34,503 nt of DNA from assembly GCA_012837605.1 (NCBI GenBank), contig DUQV01000040.1:1-34503 (forward strand), in the 5' to 3' direction. Below are positions 16,270-25,087 of this stretch, piece by piece; position 1 is the stretch's first letter, and the number at the start of each line of letters is the position of its first letter. A program made the position numbers and the translations under genes. Source of the DNA: Clostridiales bacterium. GTDB lineage: Bacteria; Bacillota; Clostridia; Lachnospirales; Lachnospiraceae. A model generated the notes under the pieces. That model did not search any database, had not been told where the DNA came from, and saw nothing but the letters and a program-made list of their open reading frames with translations.

Positions 16270-17187
16270 ATGAGTAAAATAAACATAAGAGCAGGAAGAT
16301 TACCATTCAGCAAGAAGGGAATGCGGGAGGATGTAGGCAGAAGAAGCTACAGGTCCGCATGGGGAAATGCAATTATCGTACTGTTTATGGCTGTTATTGC
16401 ATTTTTTATGGCTCTTCCATTGATATATACTATTTCGACTGCATTTAAACCGATTAACGAGCTGTTTTTGTATCCTCCCAGGTTTTTTGTAAAAAATCCG
16501 ACATTAAAGAATATGAAGGATCTGTTTGCTACTATGAGCAGCTCCTATATACCGTTCAGCAGATATCTGTTTAATTCTTTACTGGTGAGTATTTTAGGTA
16601 CGGCCGGTCATGTTTTTATAGTGGCTATGGCGGCATATGCATTTGCTAAGCATACATTTCCGGGAAGTAAATTCTTCTTTAACATGATTGTGTTTTCGCT
16701 GATGTTTTCCGGATATGTTACCGGAGTACCAAGATTTATCATAATGTCAAAGATAAAAATACTGGACACCTATTTAGCCTTGATTTTACCTATGATGGCA
16801 AGCAGTTTGGGACTGTATCTGTTAAAGCAGTTCATGGAGCAGATGATCGTTGCCGAAACATTGGAATCGGCCAGAATAGATGGAGCAAGTGAGTTTAAGA
16901 TCGTATGGAACATTGTTATGCCCTGTGTGAAGCCGGGCTGGCTGACATTGATTCTGTTATCCTTTAAGGATTCATGGGGAGATATCAATTCTCCGTCTCT
17001 GTATATACAAACAGAAGGTCTTAAGACTCTGCCGCAGGCAATGTCTTATATACAGCAGGGCGGTATAGCCAGAATGGGAGCCGGTGCAGCCAATACACTG
17101 CTGATAATGCTGCCGCCCATATTAATATTCATTATTACACAAAGCAATGTTATTGAAACAATGAAATCTTCCGGTATGAAGGGATAA
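16270..17187 (+). CDS. Carbohydrate ABC transporter permease (YtcP/UgpE type)
   Basis: A 305-aa membrane permease, second half of the first pair. It has six predicted membrane helices, the STAFKPINELF periplasmic segment common to this branch, and an EAA loop reading ESARIDGASEFKIVWNIVMP. The track start at 16219 overlaps the upstream gene; ATG 16270 is preferred because AAGGAGAG lies just before it and the preceding residues are unlike the family. A 68-bp gap with only a weak 5-bp hairpin separates it from the next gene. Confidence 0.92.
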   Translation: MSKINIRAGRLPFSKKGMREDVGRRSYRSAWGNAIIVLFMAVIAFFMALPLIYTISTAFKPINELFLYPPRFFVKNPTLKNMKDLFATMSSSYIPFSRYLFNSLLVSILGTAGHVFIVAMAAYAFAKHTFPGSKFFFNMIVFSLMFSGYVTGVPRFIIMSKIKILDTYLALILPMMASSLGLYLLKQFMEQMIVAETLESARIDGASEFKIVWNIVMPCVKPGWLTLILLSFKDSWGDINSPSLYIQTEGLKTLPQAMSYIQQGGIARMGAGAANTLLIMLPPILIFIITQSNVIETMKSSGMKG

Positions 17188-17255
17188 GATAAATACTTCA
17201 GTCAGTACAATGTTCTGTACATCAGTTTTATAAAGTTATAAAGGGAGGAAAAGGC

Positions 17256-18746
17256 TTGATAAAGATAAAAAGAAAAAAATATATACTGATAATTTTATGT
17301 CTGATGCTTTCATTTTTATCGATTCCTAATACCGCATATGCGGCTGAGCCTTATAAAAGCTATACCTATACAGCCCGTATGCAGGGAATTCCGTCCTTAA
17401 ACGGATATTCGCCTGAGGAAGTATATGTAGGAGCTGATTTTGGTACAGACGGATTTAATGCTCCAAAGGATTTGAGATTTGATTCCGAGGGTAATTTATA
17501 TATTGTAGATACAGGCAACAGCAGGATAATAAAATTAAACGGGGCATTGGAACTGGTGGCTGTCATAAACAGCTTTGACAATCAGGGAGAGAAAGATTTT
17601 TTCAATCAGCCTGAAGGCATGTTCATAACAAAAGAAGGAAATATCTATGTAGCTGATACTCAAAACAGCAGAGTAATTAAATTTGATTCTGAATTTAATT
17701 TACTGAAAACACTTGACAAACCTGATATGGGTGGGCTTTCAACAACAGAGGAATATAAACCGCAGAAAGTAGCTGTAGATGATTCTGAGCGGATATTTGT
17801 TGTTTCGGCAGGATCTATTGAAGGTCTGATACAGATAAGTCAGGAAGGAGATTTTATTCGTTTCTTTGGAAGCAATATAGTAAAACCCGATTTCTTTGAA
17901 CTTGCGCTAAGAAAATTCCTGACTAAAGAGCAGCGTGAAAAAAGAATGATTTTTCTGCCGACAGAATATTCGAATGTCATTGTAGATAATTCCGGCTTTT
18001 TAATGACAACGACATTGAATGTTTCGATTGATGCTGTTAAGCGTTTGAATTCAAAGGGCAGTAATATTATGCGCCATGATGGAAGAACAGGTGACGAATA
18101 TGGAGATGTTACCTATGAATGGAGAGAGACCAAGCCTCAATTTGTTGATTTGGTTATAGATGAGTATGACAACATGCTGTGTTTGGACAGAACAAGCGGC
18201 AAGATTTTTCAGTATAATTCCTTTGGTGATTTATTGTTCCAATTTGGAGGAAAAGGATCTGCAAAGGGTCTGTTTCAAAGCCCTTCTGCAATTGAACATA
18301 AAGATAATAAAGTATATGTGTTAGATGAGCGTAACAATGACCTTACGGTTTTTGTAACAACTGATTTTGGTGAAAAGGTACTGATAGCCAATGCCCTTTA
18401 TATTGCAGGAAGCTATGAGGAATCATTAGAGCCTTGGCAGGAAGTCATACGCATGAATTCAAATTATGATTTGGCATATAAGGGGATAGGAAAAGCATTA
18501 TTCAGAATGGGCAATTATAAAGAAGCCATGAAGAATTTCAAGCTTGCTTACTCATACAAAGATTATTCTAAAGCAAAGGCTGAGTACAGAACGCAGGTTT
18601 TGAGGGAGAATTTCTCACTTATAGTGATAATTATAATAGCCGTTATTATAGCAATCAGATTACTGTTCCGGTGGCTGCACAAAAAGAACATATACATAAA
18701 AAAGATAATTGAAGGCTATGATTTTCGAAGGGGGGAAGTCAGATGA
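17256..18746 (+). CDS. NHL-repeat/TPR protein with C-terminal membrane anchor
   Basis: A 496-aa protein beginning with TTG (GGGAGG 7 nt upstream). A signal peptide (to about residue 30) is followed by NHL beta-propeller repeats (GFNAPKDLRFDSEGNLYIVDTGNSR..., FNQPEGMFITKEGNIYVADTQNSR..., a third in the KAVDD region, and a last near FQSPSAIEHKDNKVYVLD). Tetratricopeptide-like helices come next (about 385-445; AGSYEESLEPW, GNYKEAMKNF). A single membrane span (about 455-473) and a basic cytoplasmic tail end the protein. The propeller and TPR would thus face outside, anchored by the C-terminus. Such propellers bind proteins or glycans. It overlaps the YIP1-family gene by 4 bp. It is probably a surface scaffold of the transport system; its exact role is not known. 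Confidence 0.82.
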   Translation: MIKIKRKKYILIILCLMLSFLSIPNTAYAAEPYKSYTYTARMQGIPSLNGYSPEEVYVGADFGTDGFNAPKDLRFDSEGNLYIVDTGNSRIIKLNGALELVAVINSFDNQGEKDFFNQPEGMFITKEGNIYVADTQNSRVIKFDSEFNLLKTLDKPDMGGLSTTEEYKPQKVAVDDSERIFVVSAGSIEGLIQISQEGDFIRFFGSNIVKPDFFELALRKFLTKEQREKRMIFLPTEYSNVIVDNSGFLMTTTLNVSIDAVKRLNSKGSNIMRHDGRTGDEYGDVTYEWRETKPQFVDLVIDEYDNMLCLDRTSGKIFQYNSFGDLLFQFGGKGSAKGLFQSPSAIEHKDNKVYVLDERNNDLTVFVTTDFGEKVLIANALYIAGSYEESLEPWQEVIRMNSNYDLAYKGIGKALFRMGNYKEAMKNFKLAYSYKDYSKAKAEYRTQVLRENFSLIVIIIIAVIIAIRLLFRWLHKKNIYIKKIIEGYDFRRGEVR

Positions 18747-19369
18747 AGGAAACACTAAAGACAATGTTATATTCTCTTCATGTAATATTTCACCCTTTTG
18801 ACTGCTTTTGGGAAGTGAAACACCACAAGAAGAATACTTTTGCAGCAGCTAATATTTTATTAGGTATATATTGCGTTTTAGTAACAATAAGCAATCAGAC
18901 AACCGGATTTTTATTCAATTTTAGTATGCCTGAGGAACGAAATGTATTTGTTGATATTATATCCATAATACTTCCTATAATGATATGGTCCGTGCTTAAC
19001 TGGGCACTAAGTACTCTTCTGGACGGCAAAGGCACAATGAAACAGATATGGATTACGACCATATATGGCATGACACCGATGATTATATCGGTAATACCCT
19101 GTATCATCATAAGTCAGGTTCTTACACTCGAAGAAAGTTTGTTTTATTCGGTGTTTATGAGCGGAATGTCCTATTGGAGTCTTATATTAATATTATTGGG
19201 GAATATGGTTATACATGAGTATACACTTGGAAAGACCATATTAATAGCCTTATTTACGCTGATTGGATTTGTTGCAGTCGTATTAATATTCATTATATTT
19301 TTAAGTACATTTCAACAATTGATAATATTTATCAATACAATATATGCAGAATTTAAGTATCGATTGTAA
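18743..19369 (+). CDS. YIP1-family integral membrane protein
   Basis: A 208-aa membrane protein with about five hydrophobic helices and an N-terminal segment (LHVIFHPFDCFWEVKHHKK) characteristic of bacterial Yip1-domain proteins. The function of these proteins in bacteria is unknown. The start codon overlaps the NHL/TPR gene's stop (ATGA), so the two are translationally coupled and may form a complex in the membrane. GGGGGAAG lies just upstream inside the previous gene. Confidence 0.78.
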   Translation: MKETLKTMLYSLHVIFHPFDCFWEVKHHKKNTFAAANILLGIYCVLVTISNQTTGFLFNFSMPEERNVFVDIISIILPIMIWSVLNWALSTLLDGKGTMKQIWITTIYGMTPMIISVIPCIIISQVLTLEESLFYSVFMSGMSYWSLILILLGNMVIHEYTLGKTILIALFTLIGFVAVVLIFIIFLSTFQQLIIFINTIYAEFKYRL

Positions 19370-19393
19370 TGCAGCCTGAAAGGAGAGGACTAA

Positions 19394-21595
19394 ATGGCAG
19401 GTAAAAATAAATGTAAATTTGCGATATTGATATTTTGTATCCTAATTATCTTTTCAGTATTACAAAACAAAGATACTGTGTATGCAGCGGATAATTATAA
19501 ATTAATCACCTCAAACAACAGATATAACTTATATTTTGATGAAGAGACAGCCAATGTAAAATTTGAGGATAGGATAACGAATACCACCTGGACTACATTT
19601 CCTGAAGATTGGGAAGAGGATACAATGTCAAAAGGAGCGGTGCGGGAGAATATCGCAGCTCATATATTACTGGATGTATATGGTAAAAGTGACAACATGG
19701 CGGTTGTAAATTCATATACACAGGGTGTAAAGAAGAAGCAATTTTCATATGAAGCTCTGGAACAGGGTCTTGCCATTACCTACAACCTAAAAAATATTGG
19801 CGTTAATATAACCATTGAATTTCATCTTACAGACACCGGATTTAAGGTGATTATACCATCGTCAGAAATTGAGGAAAACAAGGACAGTATTATATCAAAT
19901 ATAAGCATTCTTCCTTTCTTCTTTACCGGTAAAAAGGGTGAGGATGGATATCTGTTCGTTCCTGACGGATGTGGCATGCTGGTTAGATTTACTGACAACT
20001 TTTCTTTATACAGGAATGTAACCAAGCCGGTTTATGGAAGAGACTACGCCACTAATATCCCGTCAAGCCAGCTTATTGAAGAAAATTATCTGCTGCCGGT
20101 GTACGGAGTCAAAAATGAGGATAAGGGAGCCTTTGCAATAATTGAAAAGCCGGATGCCAGAGCATCGATAACAACCGGCGTAGCAGGGTTTATGTACAAC
20201 AGATTCCGTAATTACTGCACGATTTCCTATAGGGAAAGAAATGAAATAGCCATTAAAAACAATGTCGGACTGGAAACAACCTATCCAAGGTGGTCTGAGG
20301 CTGTCAGCGGGAATATAGAGGTATCCTATTATTTGTTGACAAAGGACATGTCTGATTATTCTGATATGGCCAGAATCTATCAGGATTACCTTGTTGAGAA
20401 TATGGGATTAAAAAAGAATGTTTCTGATAAGGGAGCTTTAGATTTAACACTGATAGGCTCTGTTAAGATGAGAAAGTCATTTTTAGGTATTCCCATTACC
20501 ATGAATGTACCTCTTACAACCTTTAAGCAAGCCAAAACAATCATTACATCCTTACAAAATCGCGGTGTTGATAATATTAACATCAGATATCTGGGATATA
20601 ACAAAAACGGATATTTGGATCAGTGGACAGGAAAAGTCAGACCGGCAGGGAAGCTGGGCGGAACAAAAAATCTTAAAAATCTGATAGCTTTCAGCATGAA
20701 AAACAATGTTAATCTGTTCCTTTCAGGAGAACTGATTCAGGTCTATAAATCCGGAAATGGTTTTTCCATCAGCAAGCATGCGGTAAGAACTATCAGTAAT
20801 GCAGTGTTACAGGTATTTAACTACAGCAATATTACCGGAAATCTGCTTAGGGGAAACGGTACAAGATACCTCACTTCACCAAAATTCTATGTGGACGCAT
20901 TCAAGGGCTTTTTAAAAGGTTTGGTAAAGCTTTCTGCCAACAGCGTCGCATTTGAAGATGTGGGTACAACCATTTATTCCGACTATAATAAAAATTATAA
21001 CATTACAAGAGATGAATCAAAGGACTATATCCTGGAGGCTCTGGATATTCCTGAAAGTATCCGAAATGTTATGTATACCGGCGGAAATGCATATGTGCTT
21101 GGAACTGCCACGCATTTAGCAGATGTTCCTTTATACGGAAGCAACAGTCAGATTACCGCTGAATATGTTCCGTTCTATCAGATGGTTATACACGGATATA
21201 TTAATTATTCGGGAAAAGCCTTTAATTACAGCAGTAATCACAAAAAAGACCTGCTTAAAACAATAGAATATGGTGCGAACATCCATTTCATAGGAATATA
21301 TGAGGAATCATCCAAACTTAAAAATTCCAAGATAAATTATATTCTGAGTGCATGTTATAAGGATTGGATAGATGAAGCTTCTGAGATGTACAGGAAGATT
21401 TCCATTGCTTATGACGGCATCTACAATAAAAGAATGATTGACCATTACAAGCTGGATCACAATGTATATGTAACTAAATATGAAGGCGGAATCAGTACTA
21501 TTGTAAACTATAATGATTACAATTACGTTGTTGACGACAAGATAACAGTAAATGCAATGGATTTTATGATTGTGGAGGGGGGGAGTAAATTTTGA
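19394..21595 (+). CDS. DUF5696-type secreted protein, possible novel glycosidase
   Basis: A 733-aa protein with a signal peptide (about 1-31, cleavage VYA|AD). Its N-terminal beta-rich region (about 34-320) opens with YNLYFDEETANVKFEDRIT, a pattern seen before the barrels of several glycosidase families. From about 345 to 640 the alternating pattern suggests a TIM-like barrel: VDNINIRYLGYN, LFLSGELIQVY, the acidic pair Glu521/Asp522 in NSVAFEDVGTT, and VPFYQMVIHGYINYSG. The match to DUF5696 is by recognition of this pattern and genomic context; no enzyme activity has been assigned as far as I know. The stop codon overlaps the next permease's TTG start. Its place among transporter genes suggests it handles the imported glycan outside the cell. 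Confidence 0.7.
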   Translation: MAGKNKCKFAILIFCILIIFSVLQNKDTVYAADNYKLITSNNRYNLYFDEETANVKFEDRITNTTWTTFPEDWEEDTMSKGAVRENIAAHILLDVYGKSDNMAVVNSYTQGVKKKQFSYEALEQGLAITYNLKNIGVNITIEFHLTDTGFKVIIPSSEIEENKDSIISNISILPFFFTGKKGEDGYLFVPDGCGMLVRFTDNFSLYRNVTKPVYGRDYATNIPSSQLIEENYLLPVYGVKNEDKGAFAIIEKPDARASITTGVAGFMYNRFRNYCTISYRERNEIAIKNNVGLETTYPRWSEAVSGNIEVSYYLLTKDMSDYSDMARIYQDYLVENMGLKKNVSDKGALDLTLIGSVKMRKSFLGIPITMNVPLTTFKQAKTIITSLQNRGVDNINIRYLGYNKNGYLDQWTGKVRPAGKLGGTKNLKNLIAFSMKNNVNLFLSGELIQVYKSGNGFSISKHAVRTISNAVLQVFNYSNITGNLLRGNGTRYLTSPKFYVDAFKGFLKGLVKLSANSVAFEDVGTTIYSDYNKNYNITRDESKDYILEALDIPESIRNVMYTGGNAYVLGTATHLADVPLYGSNSQITAEYVPFYQMVIHGYINYSGKAFNYSSNHKKDLLKTIEYGANIHFIGIYEESSKLKNSKINYILSACYKDWIDEASEMYRKISIAYDGIYNKRMIDHYKLDHNVYVTKYEGGISTIVNYNDYNYVVDDKITVNAMDFMIVEGGSKF

Positions 21596-22500
21596 AAAAG
21601 AGAAACTTTTCATTAAGTAAGAAGAGGGCACTATGGGGAAGATTATTTGTTTATCCATGGGTTATAGGCTTTATACTGTTTCTTATGATACCCTTTATTC
21701 AATCCTTCAGATACTCCTTCAATGAGATTACAATAACTAGGACAGGTTTAAAATTAGAACATATAGGCTTGGGTAACTTCAAGAAAGCACTTGGAACGGA
21801 TCCGAATTTTATTCCGACATTTATAAGTACACTCCGGACTACAGCTGTAGAAGTTCCCTTGATAATAATATTCAGCCTTTTTATGGCAGTACTTCTTAAT
21901 CAGCCATTTAAAGGAAGAACCATAGTAAGAAGTATATTTTTCTTACCGGTTATAATTACGTCCGGTGCTCTGCTTGCCCTGATAGGAGCGGATATATCCA
22001 CTAACATGAGCGGTGGCTCAACAGGAGGAGCCTCCGGTGGAATGCCCATGCTGCAGGCTATTAACTTTGAACAGGTGTTTAATAATCTGTATTTGGGTAA
22101 GGGTTTGTCGGACTTTCTGAAACTTATTATTGATAAGGTATACGTAATTATATGGAAGTCAGGGGTGCAAATAGTTATATTCCTGGCAGGACTGCAGTCA
22201 ATATCAAAAGCTTTATATGAGAGTGCAAGCGTAGAAGGGGCTACTGCGTGGGAATCATTTTGGAAAATTACATTTCCGATGATATCACCGATTATGCTGG
22301 TAAATATCGTATATACGCTGATTGATTCCTTTACTGACAGCAGTAATGAAACCTTGGAGTATATTTATACTGTGATATACCAGAATGTTGATTATGGTTT
22401 TAGTGCAGCCATGTCGTTTATATACTTTTCAATCATTCTGGGAATTACCGGTATTATTGTATTCTTAATGTCGAGAAAAGTATTCTATATGAACGATTAA
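21592..22500 (+). CDS. Sugar ABC transporter permease, second pair, with Gly/Ser loop
   Basis: A 302-aa LplB/UgpA-type permease starting at TTG 21592, overlapping the DUF5696 stop by 4 bp. About six membrane helices and an EAA loop (YESASVEGATAWESFWKITFP) are present. Between two helices there is an extracytoplasmic glycine/serine-rich loop (NMSGGSTGGASGGMP) not seen in the first-pair permease, possibly a flexible contact for its binding protein. GGGGGGAG lies just upstream of the start. Confidence 0.9.
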   Translation: MKKRNFSLSKKRALWGRLFVYPWVIGFILFLMIPFIQSFRYSFNEITITRTGLKLEHIGLGNFKKALGTDPNFIPTFISTLRTTAVEVPLIIIFSLFMAVLLNQPFKGRTIVRSIFFLPVIITSGALLALIGADISTNMSGGSTGGASGGMPMLQAINFEQVFNNLYLGKGLSDFLKLIIDKVYVIIWKSGVQIVIFLAGLQSISKALYESASVEGATAWESFWKITFPMISPIMLVNIVYTLIDSFTDSSNETLEYIYTVIYQNVDYGFSAAMSFIYFSIILGITGIIVFLMSRKVFYMND

Positions 22501-22513
22501 AGGAGGTGGGATA

Positions 22514-23503
22514 GTGTTGGCAATATTAGGCAGAAGGTCAAAACCAAAGATAATCAAACCAAAGATGAGATTTTCCAAGCAAAGCTTAAAAATCAGATTA
22601 AATAAAGGTTTTTATAAATTTTTAAGAACAATCTTGTTTTTGGGGTTAATATTTATTCTTCTGTATCCGGTTATATATATATTTTCCACCAGTATAAAGA
22701 GCGAAGCCGATATGTTTGACCCGACAACCATCTGGGTTCCGAAAGAGCCTACCATTCAGACCTATAAAGATGCTTATGATGCCATGGGTTATTGGGAAGG
22801 CTTTAGGAACAGTCTCATGATTGCCGGCTTATCAATGATTTTTCAGCTAATAAGCTGCTCCTTTATCGGATATGGATTCGCAAGATTGAGATTCAAAGAA
22901 AGTAAATTCATATTTGCAGTAGTATTACTGACTATGATAATACCGCAGCAAATTATCATTACGCCACAGATAATGATGTATAAGAATTTTGATTTGTTCG
23001 GTTTGCTTAAATTATTTGGCATGAAACAGCTGAACCTTTTGGACAGCTATGCTCCGTTTATTTTACCCGCCATACTGGGAAGCGGTATAAGAAGCGGTTT
23101 GTTTATCTATTTGTTCCGACAGTTTTACAGAGGTATGCCTAAGGAATTGGAAGATGCGGCATATGTCGATGGCTGCACTCCCATAGGAGCGTACTTAAGA
23201 ATAATGTTTCCGAATGCTGTGCCTGTAATTGTTTCCGTATCGTTATTCTCATTCGTATGGCATTGGAATGATACCTTCGGTCCAACCATGTTTTTGACAA
23301 AGATGAGCAAATACCCACTCTCCTTAAAGATGGTAAATATTGTCGGTATGATTACTCAGAGCTCCCAAATCTCGGACTTAACGTATATTATTCCTACAAA
23401 ATATGCAGGAATAGCTTTAGCGATTTTTCCGTTGATAATACTGTATGCTTTGGGGCAAAAGTACTTTGTTGAGAATCTGGACAGAAGCGGAATAGTCGGA
23501 TAG
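22514..23503 (+). CDS. Carbohydrate ABC transporter permease, second pair
   Basis: A 329-aa YtcP/UgpE-type permease with a long basic N-terminus, six predicted helices and an EAA loop (EDAAYVDGCTPIGAYLRIMFP). GTG 22514 follows AGGAGGTGGG at 3 nt, or TTG 22517 at 6 nt, so the exact start is ambiguous by one codon. It forms the second permease pair of the operon and precedes its binding protein. Confidence 0.9.
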   Translation: MLAILGRRSKPKIIKPKMRFSKQSLKIRLNKGFYKFLRTILFLGLIFILLYPVIYIFSTSIKSEADMFDPTTIWVPKEPTIQTYKDAYDAMGYWEGFRNSLMIAGLSMIFQLISCSFIGYGFARLRFKESKFIFAVVLLTMIIPQQIIITPQIMMYKNFDLFGLLKLFGMKQLNLLDSYAPFILPAILGSGIRSGLFIYLFRQFYRGMPKELEDAAYVDGCTPIGAYLRIMFPNAVPVIVSVSLFSFVWHWNDTFGPTMFLTKMSKYPLSLKMVNIVGMITQSSQISDLTYIIPTKYAGIALAIFPLIILYALGQKYFVENLDRSGIVG

Positions 23504-23568
23504 TTTCTATATAGTATAACTGCATTTGCAGATGCTATTTGAATTTATAAAAAAGGGAGGATGATATA

Positions 23569-24957
23569 ATGAAAAAAATTCTGGCGTTATTATTAACCGT
23601 TGTTTTGGTTATCAGCCTATTATCAGCATGTGGTGGAGGCAGCAGCACTGACGATAATGGAAGCAGCAAAGTAAATGGTATTGCTGATGAAAACGACAGC
23701 TCCAATGGTGATACATCAAATGAGGTACCAAGTGATACCCCATTCCTGACAAGAGACGATTATAGTATCTACAAAGATAAATTTGCAGGAGAGACTCTAA
23801 CCATCTGGACATGGTGGGATATGAGTGAAGATGAAATTGAAGCCTGGGAGCAATTTGAGGAATTAACCGGTGCAAGTTTGGATTGGGTTATTGTTGCATG
23901 GGCTGAATATCAGGAAAAATTAATATCCGGTGTATCGGCAGGTACCGGTCCGGATATAGCATACTTTGGTCCTGAGGCTATGCCTACTTATGTTAAGAAA
24001 AATATTATTCTACCGGTTTCTGATTATGTTGACCTTGAAAGACCGGCATTTACAACCTATAGCCCTCAGATTAATAAAATACTTGATTTCTTCACATTGG
24101 ACGGTAAGATATATGCTTTAACCGATCTTGGATCTAAGTCACACAAATTATATTATCGCAAGGACTTACTGGAAAATGCGGGCTTGGAGGATCCGTATGA
24201 TTTATTCGTAAATGGCGAATGGACTTGGGATAAATGGTTTGAGCTTATGGAAGATGTAACAATGGATCTTGATGGAGACGGAGAAATCGATGTTTGGGGA
24301 TTTGACGCATGGATGGATATTACACAATTCGTATATACAAATGGAACGGATTTTGTAATAGACGGTAAATTCGCTGTCAATACACCGGAGTTTATTGAGG
24401 CATTGGAATACTACAGAAGATTAAGAGAACCTGATTATATTTGGAAGCCTTGGGAAGAAGGCAAGGATCCGCAGATCAATCTGATCTCAGGCTCTACAGC
24501 GTTTAATTATTGGGGATATTGGGAGATAGATAACTTAAGAGAGAATATTGGTGATAATCTTGGCTTTGTTCCTTTCCCGAAGGGACCTTCAGCCAAATCA
24601 GATATGGCGGATTACTATGATTCAACAGTATGCGGTTTGGCAGCAAGCTCTCAGAATCCTGAGCTGGCAGGACTATGGCTTGAATACGTAAGAACACCGG
24701 AATCTTTGGAAGCTTGGGAAGAAAAGCAGGAGATACAGAGACAGCTTGACATAGAAAAATACGGTTCCGAGGAATTGGTAGAGCTGGCATATTACATGGG
24801 ATCAGAGGCTGTTATTGATGCGTCGCCATCATATCCGGGTCTAAAGACTGTAATTGACAGTATTGTAAACGACAGGGAAAAATCCGTGACACAGGCGGCT
24901 AACGAGTATCTGGCAGCCGGACAGGCAATCATAGATGAAATACTGAGCGGAAAGTAA
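23569..24957 (+). CDS. Sugar ABC transporter substrate-binding lipoprotein (family 1)
   Basis: A 462-aa protein with a lipoprotein signal (MKKILALLLTVVLVISLLSAC, lipid anchor at Cys21) and a Ser/Asn/Asp-rich linker. The family-1 solute-binding fold includes ETLTIWTWWDMSEDEIEAW, AGTGPDIAYFG, YALTDLGSKSHKLYYRKDLL and DSTVCGLAASSQNPELAGLW. The segment VTMDLDGDGEIDVWGF looks like a Ca-binding loop. It is last in the nine-gene operon, next to the second permease pair. It probably binds an oligosaccharide, since many tryptophans and tyrosines are present. GGGAGG precedes the ATG. Confidence 0.92.
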   Translation: MKKILALLLTVVLVISLLSACGGGSSTDDNGSSKVNGIADENDSSNGDTSNEVPSDTPFLTRDDYSIYKDKFAGETLTIWTWWDMSEDEIEAWEQFEELTGASLDWVIVAWAEYQEKLISGVSAGTGPDIAYFGPEAMPTYVKKNIILPVSDYVDLERPAFTTYSPQINKILDFFTLDGKIYALTDLGSKSHKLYYRKDLLENAGLEDPYDLFVNGEWTWDKWFELMEDVTMDLDGDGEIDVWGFDAWMDITQFVYTNGTDFVIDGKFAVNTPEFIEALEYYRRLREPDYIWKPWEEGKDPQINLISGSTAFNYWGYWEIDNLRENIGDNLGFVPFPKGPSAKSDMADYYDSTVCGLAASSQNPELAGLWLEYVRTPESLEAWEEKQEIQRQLDIEKYGSEELVELAYYMGSEAVIDASPSYPGLKTVIDSIVNDREKSVTQAANEYLAAGQAIIDEILSGK

Positions 24958-25005
24958 TATGTGTATAATAATAAGCTGTATTCATTAGTATAGGTATTAT
25001 TATGT

Positions 25006-25038
25006 AAGAGTGAAATGTCAGCTGTACATTTCACTCTT
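25006..25038 (+). terminator. 13-bp perfect hairpin closing the transport operon
   Basis: AAGAGTGAAATGT / ACATTTCACTCTT surround a CAGCTGT loop. The following CTTATG is only moderately T-rich, so termination may be partial. The GH5 gene starts 50 bp later, so some readthrough or a promoter inside this gap (TATAAT at 24964-24969, no clear -35) is possible. Confidence 0.7.
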
Positions 25039-25087
25039 CTTATGAAGAAGTAATGATTAGGTTGGTATGTATGGAGGAAGTATGCAA

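Noticed and set aside
17188-17255. Terminator between the first permease pair and the NHL/TPR gene
   Set aside because: Only a 5-bp GTACA/TGTAC stem with a weak T-rich tail; too weak to split the operon on sequence alone.
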